Assembly (NCBI RefSeq): GCF_002837055.1
Contig: NZ_PDKP01000003.1
Span: 30,938 to 75,307 of the forward strand
Length of the DNA: 44,370 bases
Source: Lactobacillus apis
Lineage (GTDB): Bacteria > Bacillota > Bacilli > Lactobacillales > Lactobacillaceae
Direction: 5' to 3'
Shown: positions 15,807 through 24,390 of the stretch, piece after piece
How positions within the stretch are numbered: position 1 is the first letter of the stretch
Layout of the letters: the number at the start of each line of letters is the position of its first letter
Translations under genes and position numbers: made by a program
The notes under the pieces: generated by a model
The model's database searches: none
Told to the model about the DNA's origin: nothing
Seen by the model: only the letters and a program-made list of their open reading frames with translations

Positions 15807-16988
15807 ATGGTTAACTTAATTAATTACACTAAAAAAGGTCTAGCAGATCTTCCTTCAAATCCAATTTTGAAGTTTTCCGATTACGCAAGTAAGATTCCTG
15901 ATGTTATCAAGTTCACTTTGGGTGAGCCTGATTTCGACACACCAGAGCACATCAAGCAAGCTGCTATCAAGAGTGTTACTGATAATCACTCGCACTATGC
16001 TCCATCAAATGGAACAATTGGTTTGCGAAAAGCTGCAGCTAACTTTTTGGCTGAAAAATATGGTCAAAAGTATGATCCAGAAACTGAAGTTTTGGTTACT
16101 ACTGGTGTTTCTGAATCAATTTTTGACACAGTTTTAGCGTGTCTTAACCAAGGCGACGTGATGGTTGTGCCTACTCCTGTTTTCCCACTTTATATGTCTG
16201 ATGCTAATATCATTAATCAAGGAGTAGAAATTGTTAAAGTTGATACTTCTGATGATGGCTTCAAGTTAACACCAGAAAAATTACAGGCTGTGCTTGATCA
16301 ATATGGTGACCGTGTTCGGATGCTAGTAATGAACTATCCTACTAATCCAACAGGGGTAACTTATACACAAGATGAGCTTGATGCATTAGCTGATGTGATT
16401 CGTGACAAGCCAATTTTTGCCTTGTGTGATGAAATTTATAGTGAACTTTGCTACGACGGTCCACACGCTTCAATGGAGAAATCATTGCATGACCAAGTTA
16501 TTGTGATGAATGGTGTCTCAAAGGCATGGGCAATGACCGGATACCGGATTGGAATTGTTTGTGCGCCAAAGGGAATTTTAGAACAAATCGCTAAAGTGCA
16601 CCAGACAATTGTAACAACAGAACCAACACCAATGCAGGATGCGGCTGAAGAAGCTTTTAAAAATGGGATGGATGATTCCAAACCAATGAAAGAAGAATTC
16701 CAAAAGCGGCGCGACGTTTTATATAAAGGTTTAACTGAAATTGGCTTTGAATGTGCAAAACCTGAAGGTGCCTTCTACATCTTTGCTAAAATTCCAGAAG
16801 GACTAGAGCAAGACGATAACAAATTTATTTATGACTTGGTTGATAAAGCTCATGTCGCTGTTACAAGTGGTTCATGCTTTGCAAAAGGTGGTGAAGGCTA
16901 TATCCGTTTCTCATATGCAGTTGCCATGGCAGAGATTGAGGAAGGCCTAAAACGAATTGCAAAATACGTTGAAGAATATAAGAAGTAA
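15807..16988 (+). CDS. Class I/II pyridoxal-phosphate aminotransferase (aromatic/aspartate type)
   Basis: PLP enzyme of 393 residues of the AspC/PatA group, transferring amino groups between amino acids and 2-oxo acids. Family signatures are FTLGEPDFDTPEH, HYAPSNGTIGLRKA, NYPTNPTGVTY, CDEIYSEL and the PLP-lysine motif NGVSKAWAMTGYRIG, plus the substrate-carboxylate Arg in YIRFSYA. I use ATG 15807 because AGGGTG stands 6 bases before it; the GTG at 15798 is part of that ribosome site. The substrate (aromatic, aspartate or branched-chain) is not decided by sequence. It stands alone before the tRNA genes. Confidence 0.92.
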   Translation: MVNLINYTKKGLADLPSNPILKFSDYASKIPDVIKFTLGEPDFDTPEHIKQAAIKSVTDNHSHYAPSNGTIGLRKAAANFLAEKYGQKYDPETEVLVTTGVSESIFDTVLACLNQGDVMVVPTPVFPLYMSDANIINQGVEIVKVDTSDDGFKLTPEKLQAVLDQYGDRVRMLVMNYPTNPTGVTYTQDELDALADVIRDKPIFALCDEIYSELCYDGPHASMEKSLHDQVIVMNGVSKAWAMTGYRIGIVCAPKGILEQIAKVHQTIVTTEPTPMQDAAEEAFKNGMDDSKPMKEEFQKRRDVLYKGLTEIGFECAKPEGAFYIFAKIPEGLEQDDNKFIYDLVDKAHVAVTSGSCFAKGGEGYIRFSYAVAMAEIEEGLKRIAKYVEEYKK

Positions 16989-17005
16989 AATAGCATAATT
17001 TTTGC

Positions 17006-17034
17006 TTGCAATTACGCATGTTTTTAGATAAGAT
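17006..17034 (+). promoter_or_regulatory. tRNA-Tyr/tRNA-Gln promoter
   Basis: TTGCAA (-35), 17-base spacer, TAAGAT (-10), 16 bases before tRNA-Tyr. Confidence 0.55.
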
Positions 17035-17050
17035 AATTAACGTGCGTAAC

Positions 17051-17132
17051 GGAGGAGTAGCGAAGTGGCTAAACGCGGCGGTCTGTAAAACCGCTCTCTC
17101 TGAGTTCGGCGGTTCGAATCCACCCTCCTCCA
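17051..17132 (+). tRNA. tRNA-Tyr (anticodon GTA)
   Basis: An 82-base class II cloverleaf with acceptor GGAGGAG / CTCCTCC, anticodon loop CTGTAAA giving GTA, and the long variable arm normal for tRNA-Tyr. Seven bases before tRNA-Gln copy 2. Confidence 0.97.
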
Positions 17133-17139
17133 TTATCAG

Positions 17140-17210
17140 TGGGTTATAGCCAAGTGGTAAGGCACTAGTTTTTGGTACTAGTATGCGCTGGTTCGAATCC
17201 AGCTAACCCA
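17140..17210 (+). tRNA. tRNA-Gln (anticodon TTG), copy 2
   Basis: Identical in all 71 bases to copy 1 at 13874. Probably transcribed together with tRNA-Tyr. Confidence 0.97.
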
Positions 17211-17226
17211 ATTAAGATTACAAACT

Positions 17227-17255
17227 AAAGGCAGCTCTTGATAGTTGCCTTTTTA
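17227..17255 (+). terminator. Terminator of the tRNA-Tyr/Gln unit
   Basis: AAAGGCAGCT / AGTTGCCTTT stem with a T-run; resembles the terminator after copy 1 only in AAAGGCAG. Confidence 0.75.
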
Positions 17256-17365
17256 CTTTCTTTTATTGACTGTTTAAAATACAATTTTCATGCGAGAACA
17301 ATGGCTTGGCACTGAAAAAGAGTAGGATGATAGCTAGTTTGCTTTTTAACTAAGAAAGGAATTTT

Positions 17366-18481
17366 ATGTCGAGACTAGTTAAAGTTGGGGCTGGAGGTAG
17401 TGAAATCGGCTGGCACGAAGCTTTAAAAGATTTACGTGCAGATGATGTATTACTTCTAGAACCGGGCTTTTATGAATTACCACAGGATACCCTGTTTTCA
17501 GACATTACAGTTAAGGGTACTGGTAGTTTGCCAGAAGATACGACAATTCTTGGCTATGTTAACATTGCGGCTGATAGTCAGTTTGTTAACTTAGAGAATT
17601 TATGCATCAATACTAATACAGATTCAAACAGCTTATTTGTGCCCGCTGAAGCAAACACTTATTTAACATTACGCAATTGCATAATTAAGGGTTATGGCAA
17701 CGATACAGCAGCTATTGCTGCTAACGGTAAAGTGACCTTAGAACTGTATTCGACCATGATTTTAAATGGTTCACTATCTATTTTTGCAAACGCCGATTTT
17801 CGCTTAGAAATGAATGATTCTTCAATTGAACATGTTTCGGAAGAATTTGGTACTTTGGCACTTGAGGGTCACGGTACGGCTATTATTAACAATTCTCGTA
17901 TTCATGGTAGTATTGATACTTTTACAAAAACAAATGCGGAAATTGATTTAAATAATTCCGTTACAAATTCAATGCTGCTTCAGGGTGAAGTTTGGCTGAA
18001 TATGTTGAACAGTAAAGTCGTATCCGATGATGATACTTCTATGTATATTACTGATAAAACGTGGGCTAACATCATTGGTTCGGATTTTAATGGTGGAATC
18101 TATCTCGATAAAACTCCGCACGTGATTATTCAAAACAGCCAACTTAACCGAATGATCGCAGTTAATGATACAGAAATAACAATGATTAATTCTATTGTAG
18201 TTAATCATGCTGACTTTCAAGATAAGGCAAAGTGTTCGGCACGCAGAGTGACTTTTAATGGCGGGGCTGAGTACCAATACTTTTTAGCGCTTGGTGATCA
18301 AGCGTTTTTAGAAGGTCATGACCTGATTTTTAATTCTAACGGGGCGGATTTGGCAGTGAAAGATGCAGCCAAGATGCATGCCAGTGTGATTGCCAGTAGT
18401 GATGACTCGATTGCTGTTGAATGCAGTCAAGGGGCTAGTGTGCAACTTTTGGGTATGAAGTGGACCAACAAGAAAAAATAG
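17366..18481 (+). CDS. Cytoplasmic parallel beta-helix repeat protein of unknown function
   Basis: A 371-residue protein with no signal peptide, transmembrane segment or wall anchor. From about residue 30 to the end it consists of short strands with recurring N and V/I ladders (FVNLENLCINTN, TLRNCIIKGYG, IINNSRIHGS, NMLNSKVVSDD, IIQNSQLN, MINSIVVNHA). This is the pattern of a right-handed parallel beta-helix as in pectate lyases. No catalytic Asp/Lys cluster of a polysaccharide lyase can be picked out. AAAGGA sets the start. It stands alone between a tRNA unit and a regulator. Fold is reasonably clear, role unknown. Confidence 0.75.
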   Translation: MSRLVKVGAGGSEIGWHEALKDLRADDVLLLEPGFYELPQDTLFSDITVKGTGSLPEDTTILGYVNIAADSQFVNLENLCINTNTDSNSLFVPAEANTYLTLRNCIIKGYGNDTAAIAANGKVTLELYSTMILNGSLSIFANADFRLEMNDSSIEHVSEEFGTLALEGHGTAIINNSRIHGSIDTFTKTNAEIDLNNSVTNSMLLQGEVWLNMLNSKVVSDDDTSMYITDKTWANIIGSDFNGGIYLDKTPHVIIQNSQLNRMIAVNDTEITMINSIVVNHADFQDKAKCSARRVTFNGGAEYQYFLALGDQAFLEGHDLIFNSNGADLAVKDAAKMHASVIASSDDSIAVECSQGASVQLLGMKWTNKKK

Positions 18482-18518
18482 CGTCAAAAAATTAATTTGA
18501 TTTAGCTTGGCTAAAATA

Positions 18519-18543
18519 GACCAATTTGGAATATAATATGGTC
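18519..18543 (+). promoter_or_regulatory. gntR promoter with NagR/DasR-like operator halves
   Basis: GACCA (18519-18523) and TGGTC (18539-18543) form inverted half sites of the kind bound by NagR/YvoA and DasR. They flank the -10 TATAAT (18532-18537), which suggests autorepression of the following gene. Half-site spacing is wider than in the usual dre site. Confidence 0.45.
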
Positions 18544-18562
18544 ATACATGGAGGTGTGATAA

Positions 18563-19261
18563 TTGGAAGAACCAATGTACATCAAAATTCATAATCAAAT
18601 AAAACGTGAAATTGAGAATCACGTATACAAAGTCGGCAGTAGAATTCCAGCCGAACGACAATTGGCGCAAAAATTTGGTGTTTCGCGGATGACTTTACGT
18701 CAAGCAATCAAGACACTTGAGGATGAAGGAATCCTTGAACAGCGCATTGGGAGCGGAACTTATGTGGCTAACCAAAAAGTTCAGGAAAAAATGTCTGGTA
18801 TCATGTCCTTTACCGATATAACTCATGCTAACGGACAAACACCCTCAAGTAAGCTGATTTCATATCGAATTGGTAAGCCGTCATTGTCAGAAACTGAACG
18901 TCTCGACTTGGCTCCTAACCAAGAGGTCTTGCGAATGGAGCGTATTCGCTATGCCGATGATGTGCCTATTTGTTATGAGGTTGTAACTATACCACAGAGC
19001 CTGATTGCGAAAATGTCCAAGGCAGATATTTCATCGCACCTCTACCAAACGTTAGAAAAAAATGGTTATAAAATAGGTCGAGTAACAGAACATATTTCTG
19101 CTGCGATTGCTAATGAAAATTCTGCCCGTTTACTTGATGCCAAAAAAGGCGAGGCGCTGATTACACGTCTGCAAGTAACTGAGCTCTCCACTGGATTACC
19201 TTTTGAATATACCAGGGCCAGCTATGTAGCTGATCGTTTCGAATTTACTTTTTCTAAATAA
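18563..19261 (+). CDS. GntR-family regulator with UTRA domain (NagR/YvoA-like)
   Basis: Regulator of 232 residues, started at TTG behind GGAGGTG. The winged helix covers residues ~5-70 (IPAERQLAQKFGVSRMTLRQAI, GSGTYV) and the UTRA domain the rest (YADDVPICYEVVTIP, LPFEYTRASYVADRFEF). These match the NagR/YvoA group that senses glucosamine 6-phosphate or N-acetylglucosamine 6-phosphate. No nagA or nagB is adjacent, so it would act elsewhere in the genome. Convergent with tagD. The group assignment is moderate. Confidence 0.85.
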   Translation: MEEPMYIKIHNQIKREIENHVYKVGSRIPAERQLAQKFGVSRMTLRQAIKTLEDEGILEQRIGSGTYVANQKVQEKMSGIMSFTDITHANGQTPSSKLISYRIGKPSLSETERLDLAPNQEVLRMERIRYADDVPICYEVVTIPQSLIAKMSKADISSHLYQTLEKNGYKIGRVTEHISAAIANENSARLLDAKKGEALITRLQVTELSTGLPFEYTRASYVADRFEFTFSK

Positions 19262-19336
19262 AAAAACTCTGAACTGCTTTAATTATGATATGCCGCCCAA
19301 ATTTGGGGGCATATCATTAGCTTAGTTCAGAGTTTT
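19262..19336. terminator. Bidirectional terminator between gntR and tagD
   Basis: Outer stem AAAAAACTCTGAACT / AGTTCAGAGTTTTTT encloses an inner stem ATGATATGCC / GGCATATCAT. Both strands end in T-runs, so it serves the two convergent genes. Confidence 0.88.
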
Positions 19337-19723
19337 TTATTTTAAATCTTGTTTGATTTTAGTAGAAGAGATTCCAGGTGTACGAGGCAAATAAACGACG
19401 TCACAATATGATTTGAGAAAATCAAATTTACCTTCCCAGTCATTACCCATTACAAAAGTGTCAATATCATACTTTTGAATGTCGGTGGTTTTTTGGTCCC
19501 AGTCTTGTTCTGGAATAACTTCGTCAACATAACGAATAGCTTCTAAAATAAACTTTCGTTCGGCGTAATTGTTGTATGATTCTTTATGTTTTTGCAGCTC
19601 ATTGAATTCATCGGTCGAAAGACCGACGATCAGGTAGTCACCTAGCTCACGAGCGCGCTTTAGTAAGCGAACATGACCATAGTGCAATAAATCAAAAGTG
19701 CCATAAGTGATAACTTTTTTCAT
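19337..19723 (-). CDS. tagD: Glycerol-3-phosphate cytidylyltransferase
   Basis: Makes CDP-glycerol from CTP and glycerol 3-phosphate for poly(glycerol-phosphate) teichoic acid. The 128-residue length fits TagD. Nucleotidyltransferase motifs are complete: TYGTFDLLHYGHVRLL with HYGH near the N-terminus and RTPGISSTKI near the C-terminus. Divergent from tagA across 125 bases, an arrangement that supports a shared teichoic-acid role. No polymerase or exporter (tagF, tagGH) is in the window. Confidence 0.95.
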   Translation of the reverse strand: MKKVITYGTFDLLHYGHVRLLKRARELGDYLIVGLSTDEFNELQKHKESYNNYAERKFILEAIRYVDEVIPEQDWDQKTTDIQKYDIDTFVMGNDWEGKFDFLKSYCDVVYLPRTPGISSTKIKQDLK

Positions 19724-19848
19724 TTGTAGTGTTACTCCTCTTACTTCGACAACTAAATATTATCATATTTATAGAAAAGGTAAAACATAGTCCGAAATAT
19801 CAAATTGTCTGCTAAAATAAGGTAAATTAATCGCAGGAGGAAACTAAC

Positions 19849-20580
19849 ATGAGTAAAGTAAGCGTTTTAGGCGTTGACTTTGATAATAAGAGTTTCAAGC
19901 AATTTCAGAATGAACTTATCGGTCGGATTAATACTCACCAATCTACCTTTGTAGTAACTGCAAATCCAGAAATTGTCATGTCAGCGAACGAAAATCCCGA
20001 ATTTATGAAGATTTTGAATTATGATGCGGATTATGTCACTCCTGATGGAATTGGCGTGGTTAAAGCCGCTAAAATACAGGGAACACCATTAAAAGAACGA
20101 GTAACAGGCTATGATTTATTTTCTTGGCTAATGAAATTGGCTAACGAACGTAGCCTAAGGGTTTACTTAATTGGGGCTAAACCTAAGGTAATACACGCAA
20201 TTCAAACTAAAATTGCGCGTGAATATTCTGATATCCAGCTGGTTGGTGCAGAAGACGGCTACTTTAAAGATGATTTAGAAGTAGTTGCATACCAAATTGA
20301 GCGTGCTGAACCAGATTTGGTTTTTGCAGCCCTAGGATCACCTCGACAAGAACAACTGCTTGATATTTTGCGTAAAAACCTATTACCTGCTTTGATGATG
20401 GGCGTAGGTGGCAGTTTTGATGTCTTTTCTGGAATGGTTAAACGGGCACCTCAAGTCTGGCAAAAAGCACACTTGGAATGGTTTTACCGTTTGCTAAAAG
20501 AGCCATCACGCTATAAAAGAATGGGAAAGATTCCTAAATTTATGGTAGAAGTTTATAAGTCTAAAAAGGATCGAAGATAA
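19849..20580 (+). CDS. tagA: WecG/TagA/CpsF-family N-acetylmannosaminyltransferase
   Basis: GT26 enzyme of 243 residues that adds ManNAc to undecaprenyl-PP-GlcNAc, completing the linkage disaccharide of wall teichoic acid. Motifs: VVTANPEIVM, YVTPDGIGVV (with the conserved Asp and Thr), ERVTGYDLF, FAALGSPRQEQ and MGVGGSFDVFSG. GCAGGAGG sets the start. The next glycosyltransferase begins 3 bases after its stop, so the two form one transcript. Confidence 0.95.
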   Translation: MSKVSVLGVDFDNKSFKQFQNELIGRINTHQSTFVVTANPEIVMSANENPEFMKILNYDADYVTPDGIGVVKAAKIQGTPLKERVTGYDLFSWLMKLANERSLRVYLIGAKPKVIHAIQTKIAREYSDIQLVGAEDGYFKDDLEVVAYQIERAEPDLVFAALGSPRQEQLLDILRKNLLPALMMGVGGSFDVFSGMVKRAPQVWQKAHLEWFYRLLKEPSRYKRMGKIPKFMVEVYKSKKDRR

Positions 20581-20582
20581 GC

Positions 20583-21683
20583 ATGAAAGTTTTGCATGTT
20601 AATGCTGGCCTCGAATCTGGTGGCGGGTTAACGCACATTATTAACTTATTAACTGAAGCTAAGCTGCAAGGTAAAGATTTTACGTTATTATGTTTAGCAG
20701 AAGGACCGGTGGCGAAAGCTGCAAGGGAGGCAAAGTTAAATTGTCATGTACTAGGCTCAAGCAGTCGCTACGATTTGACCGCTCTCAGGCGCTTAGCTAC
20801 TTTTATCAACGAAGGCAATTATCAAATTGTGCACACTCATGGTGCGCGTGCCAATCTTTTTATGGGGCTAATTAAACGCCGAATTACTGCTAAATGGTGC
20901 GTAACAGTTCACTCTGATCCATATTTAGATTTTGAGGGAAGAGGACTAGCAGGTAAAGTTTTTACCAAAACTAATGTTAAGGCAATCAGGGCAGCAGATT
21001 GCGTATTTGCGGTAACGCAGAAATTTGCTAATTTACTCACAGAACAAGCTCATGTTGATGGAAATAAAGTTCATGTCATTTATAACGGAACTTTTTTTCA
21101 TGAAGATAGCGACATCCCAGCTAAGTATGAACACCCACATTTTAATATTGTTAATGTTGCGCGAGCTGAAAAAGTTAAGGGCCAAGAACTGCTACTAAGG
21201 GCTTTAAAAAAGTTGGATAATCAAAATGTTCATCTATATCTTGCCGGTGACGGTACACAACTAGATAGCTTGAGGATCTTAACACAAAAACTGGATTTGG
21301 GTTCACAGGTAAATTTTCAAGGTTTTATGACACATAAGCAATTAAAGCATCTTTATCGCCGCATGGACCTGGCTGTTTTAACATCGTATTCGGAAAGTTT
21401 TCCACTTGTTTTGCTAGAGGCTAGTGACAACTTGCTACCACTTCTTTCAACAGCAGTCGGCGATATTAAAAAGATGATTCCGGATGGACAACACGGCTTT
21501 GTTGCCGAAGTCGGGAATGTTGATTCAATTACCAACGCTTTAAACAGTGCTGTCGCTATGCCACCAACCGAGCTTAGACAGATGGCTGAACGTGAAAAGA
21601 AATATGTTGCGGCTAACTTTTCTCTGGCACAACAATTAGCAAGTATTGAAAAAGTTTATCAAACACTGCTAGCAGTGCATTAA
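20583..21683 (+). CDS. GT4-family glycosyltransferase
   Basis: GT-B fold transferase of 366 residues. The N-terminal domain has HVNAGLESGGGLTHI (GGG loop) and VHTHGARANLF; the C-terminal domain has NVARAEKVKGQELLLRAL, LYLAGDGTQ and the nucleotide-sugar motif SYSESFPLVLLEAS with the EX7E-type Glu pair. It is translationally close to tagA, implying a lipid-linked wall-polymer substrate. Donor and acceptor cannot be predicted. Confidence 0.88.
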   Translation: MKVLHVNAGLESGGGLTHIINLLTEAKLQGKDFTLLCLAEGPVAKAAREAKLNCHVLGSSSRYDLTALRRLATFINEGNYQIVHTHGARANLFMGLIKRRITAKWCVTVHSDPYLDFEGRGLAGKVFTKTNVKAIRAADCVFAVTQKFANLLTEQAHVDGNKVHVIYNGTFFHEDSDIPAKYEHPHFNIVNVARAEKVKGQELLLRALKKLDNQNVHLYLAGDGTQLDSLRILTQKLDLGSQVNFQGFMTHKQLKHLYRRMDLAVLTSYSESFPLVLLEASDNLLPLLSTAVGDIKKMIPDGQHGFVAEVGNVDSITNALNSAVAMPPTELRQMAEREKKYVAANFSLAQQLASIEKVYQTLLAVH

Positions 21684-21684
21684 A

Positions 21685-21713
21685 TTGTTTAAACTGGGAT
21701 AAGTGGTTATAAT
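21685..21713 (+). promoter_or_regulatory. pncB-nadE promoter
   Basis: TTGTTT (-35), 17-base spacer, TATAAT (-10), about 43 bases before the pncB start. Confidence 0.7.
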
Positions 21714-21755
21714 TAAGAACAAAAAAATTTATTGTAATCAAGTTAAGAGGACACA

Positions 21756-23234
21756 ATGTTTTACCAAGAACTAGACCAAGATGATTCTTTAACCCTACAT
21801 ACTGATTTGTACGAAATCAATATGATGTATACCTACTTTAAAAAGGGGATTTCCGAACGTAATGCTGTTTTTGAAGTATATTATCGTGAAGAACCATTTG
21901 GCAATGGCTATTCAGTTTTTGCGGGCTTAGAGCACGTAATACTATATTTAAATAATCTGAAATTCAAAGAAAGTGATCTCGAGTATCTAAAAAATGAAGT
22001 AGGATATGATGATGACTTTATTGACTACCTGCGCAATTTGAAAATGAAATTGACAGTGCGCTCAATGAGTGAAGGTGAAATTGTTTTTGCCAATGAGCCT
22101 CTTCTTCAAGTAGAGGGACCGCTTGCGCAATGTCAATTGGTTGAAACGGCAATTTTAAATATTATAAACTATCAAACATTATTGGCTACCAAAGCAGCAA
22201 GAGTGAAATTGGCCGTTCAAGGCGATGGCGTAATGGAATTTGGTACGCGTCGTGCACAAGAAACAGACGCTGCAATTTGGGGAACTAGAGCTGCATATAT
22301 TGGTGGTTTTGATTCCACTAGTAATGTTCGCGCGGGAAAACTATTCGGTATCCCAGTTTCTGGTACACACGCACATTCACTTGTTGAAGCCTTTGGCAGT
22401 GAATATGAAGCATTTAAGGCTTACGCCGAAACGCATCATGATTGTGTTTTCCTAGTTGATACGTATGACACGGTCAGAAGTGGTGTTCCTAATGCCATTC
22501 GAGTAGCAAATGAAATGGGCGACAAAATTAATTTCCAGGGTGTTCGAATTGACTCTGGGGATATGGCCTACATTTCAAAACAGGTTCGTCATGAACTAGA
22601 TGATGCGGGCTACACGGACGCAAAAATTTATGCTTCAAACGATTTAGACGAGACAACTATTACTAGTTTGAAAATGCAAGGTGCCAAAATTGACGTTTGG
22701 GGAATCGGTACTAAGTACATTACCGCTTATGATCAGCCTGCACTCGGTGCTGTTTACAAGCTAGTATCAATTGAAGACGACAGTCACCAAATGCGTGATA
22801 CGCTCAAAATATCTTCAAATGCGATTAAGGTTTCTACGCCTGGTAAAAAGCAAGTTTGGCGTATTTCTGCTAATACTGCTAAGAAAAATGAGGGTGATTG
22901 GGTTGCACGTGCTGGAGTTGATCCAAGAAAATTTGATTCACTTTACATGTTCCACCCGCAATATAACTACATTAATAAAGTCGTAACTGACTATACTGCT
23001 GAGCCACTGCTAAAAGATATTTTTAAAGACGGCAAGTTAGTATACAAGCAACCTAAATTGATTGAAATAAAACAGTTCTGCGCTGCTAATTTAGACGGCT
23101 TGTGGGATGAATATAAACGTAGCCTAAATCCACAGGAATACCCAGTTGACCTCTCACAAGATCTATATGATAGTAAAATGAACTTAATTCAAGATATTCG
23201 TAACCATATTAATGAAGGAGAATTAGGTAAATGA
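21756..23234 (+). CDS. pncB: Nicotinate phosphoribosyltransferase
   Basis: First step of NAD salvage: nicotinate + PRPP + ATP to nicotinate mononucleotide. The 492-residue protein shows the family pattern [15 protein letters not shown] at the N-terminus, [21 protein letters not shown] (with the His region that is phosphorylated in the family), [11 protein letters not shown] and the GIGTKY motif. It overlaps nadE by 4 bases (ATGA), giving a two-gene salvage operon. Lactobacilli need nicotinate, which fits. Confidence 0.96.
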   Translation: MFYQELDQDDSLTLHTDLYEINMMYTYFKKGISERNAVFEVYYREEPFGNGYSVFAGLEHVILYLNNLKFKESDLEYLKNEVGYDDDFIDYLRNLKMKLTVRSMSEGEIVFANEPLLQVEGPLAQCQLVETAILNIINYQTLLATKAARVKLAVQGDGVMEFGTRRAQETDAAIWGTRAAYIGGFDSTSNVRAGKLFGIPVSGTHAHSLVEAFGSEYEAFKAYAETHHDCVFLVDTYDTVRSGVPNAIRVANEMGDKINFQGVRIDSGDMAYISKQVRHELDDAGYTDAKIYASNDLDETTITSLKMQGAKIDVWGIGTKYITAYDQPALGAVYKLVSIEDDSHQMRDTLKISSNAIKVSTPGKKQVWRISANTAKKNEGDWVARAGVDPRKFDSLYMFHPQYNYINKVVTDYTAEPLLKDIFKDGKLVYKQPKLIEIKQFCAANLDGLWDEYKRSLNPQEYPVDLSQDLYDSKMNLIQDIRNHINEGELGK

Positions 23235-24064
23235 GACCATTGCAAAAAGAAATAATTGCCTATGAACATGTTTTACCAGAAATTGATCCCAAAAAAGAAA
23301 TTAGACGATCCGTTGACTTTCTCAAGGATTATTTAAAAGCCAATCCATTTTTAAAGTCTTATGTTTTAGGAATTTCAGGCGGACAAGATTCAACCTTAAC
23401 TGGTAAATTATGCCAGATGGCAATTGCCGAAATGAGAGAAGAAACTGGCGATAAGTCATATCAGTTTATTGCAGTGCGCTTGCCATGTGGTGTTCAAGCT
23501 GATGCCCAAGATGCAGCTGACGCGGTTGCTTTCCAAAAACCAGATCAGGATTTGATTGTTAATATTAAGCCTGCTGTTGATGCAATGGTTGCTAGTTTAA
23601 ATGAAGCTGGACAAGAAATAACTGATTTTAATAAAGGCAACATTAAAGCGCGTGAACGGATGGTTGTGCAGTATGGCATAGCTGGTGCTAATAATGGTGC
23701 TGTTGTTGGAACTGATCACGCAGCTGAAAACTTTAGTGGTTTTTACACAAAATATGGCGATGGTGCGGCTGATCTTACGCCTCTTTTCCGTTTGGACAAG
23801 CGACAAGGTAAAAAAATGCTCAAAGAACTTGGTTGTCCTGAGCATTTATACTTAAAGACTCCTACAGCTGATCTGGAAGAAGACCAACCAGATCTTCCTG
23901 ATGAGACAGCTTTGGGAGTAACGTATCAAGAAGTTGATGATTACCTTGAAGGACGAGAAGTGTCAGACGAGGCCGCTGAAAAAATTGAGGCACTCTGGCG
24001 AAAGAGTGAGCATAAGCGCCGCATGCCAGTTTCGGTATTTGATGATTTTTATAAGCACAAATAA
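23231..24064 (+). CDS. nadE: NH3-dependent NAD synthetase
   Basis: Converts deamido-NAD to NAD with ATP and ammonia. At 277 residues it is the short bacterial form without a glutaminase domain. The PP-loop [14 protein letters not shown] is near residue 45, with [21 protein letters not shown] and [17 protein letters not shown] downstream as in the E. coli enzyme. Translation is coupled to pncB. Confidence 0.96.
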   Translation: MRPLQKEIIAYEHVLPEIDPKKEIRRSVDFLKDYLKANPFLKSYVLGISGGQDSTLTGKLCQMAIAEMREETGDKSYQFIAVRLPCGVQADAQDAADAVAFQKPDQDLIVNIKPAVDAMVASLNEAGQEITDFNKGNIKARERMVVQYGIAGANNGAVVGTDHAAENFSGFYTKYGDGAADLTPLFRLDKRQGKKMLKELGCPEHLYLKTPTADLEEDQPDLPDETALGVTYQEVDDYLEGREVSDEAAEKIEALWRKSEHKRRMPVSVFDDFYKHK

Positions 24065-24139
24065 AAAGTGGTCTAAAAATAACAAGATTAATTTGCAAAC
24101 TCAGTATGTGAATAAGCTGCTAGATCTGCTTATTATGCA

Positions 24140-24167
24140 TTGACAAAGATTGTGCAAGTAGTACAAT
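24140..24167 (+). promoter_or_regulatory. alaS promoter
   Basis: TTGACA (-35), 16-base spacer, TACAAT (-10). Transcription should begin near 24174, at the start of the T-box leader. Confidence 0.75.
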
Positions 24168-24173
24168 TACTGT

Positions 24174-24372
24174 TAACTTAAGATATGTTTTTTAAATTAA
24201 CAGTTCAAAGAGAGAGCTAATTGGTGAGAAGGGCTTACTGTTATTTAAAAAATGCTCCTTATAGATTTAACGAATAAAAATAATTAAGAGGTAACAAACA
24301 CTGTTGCAATTGAGGTGGTACCGCGTTTTAAAGCGTCCTTGAATTTGGCAACGGTGTTTTTATTTTTGGATA
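24174..24372 (+). promoter_or_regulatory. T-box riboswitch controlling alaS
   Basis: A tRNA-sensing leader. The T-box core AGGTGGTACCGCG is at 24313-24325. A stem-I region with AGAGAG, GGTGAGA and a candidate alanine specifier GCT (24254-24256) lies before it. The terminator stem AACACTGTTGC (24297-24307) pairs with GCAACGGTGTT before a T-run; uncharged tRNA-Ala would favour the antiterminator and allow alaS expression. The specifier position is inferred. Confidence 0.9.
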
Positions 24373-24390
24373 AAAAAGGGAGAGATATTG

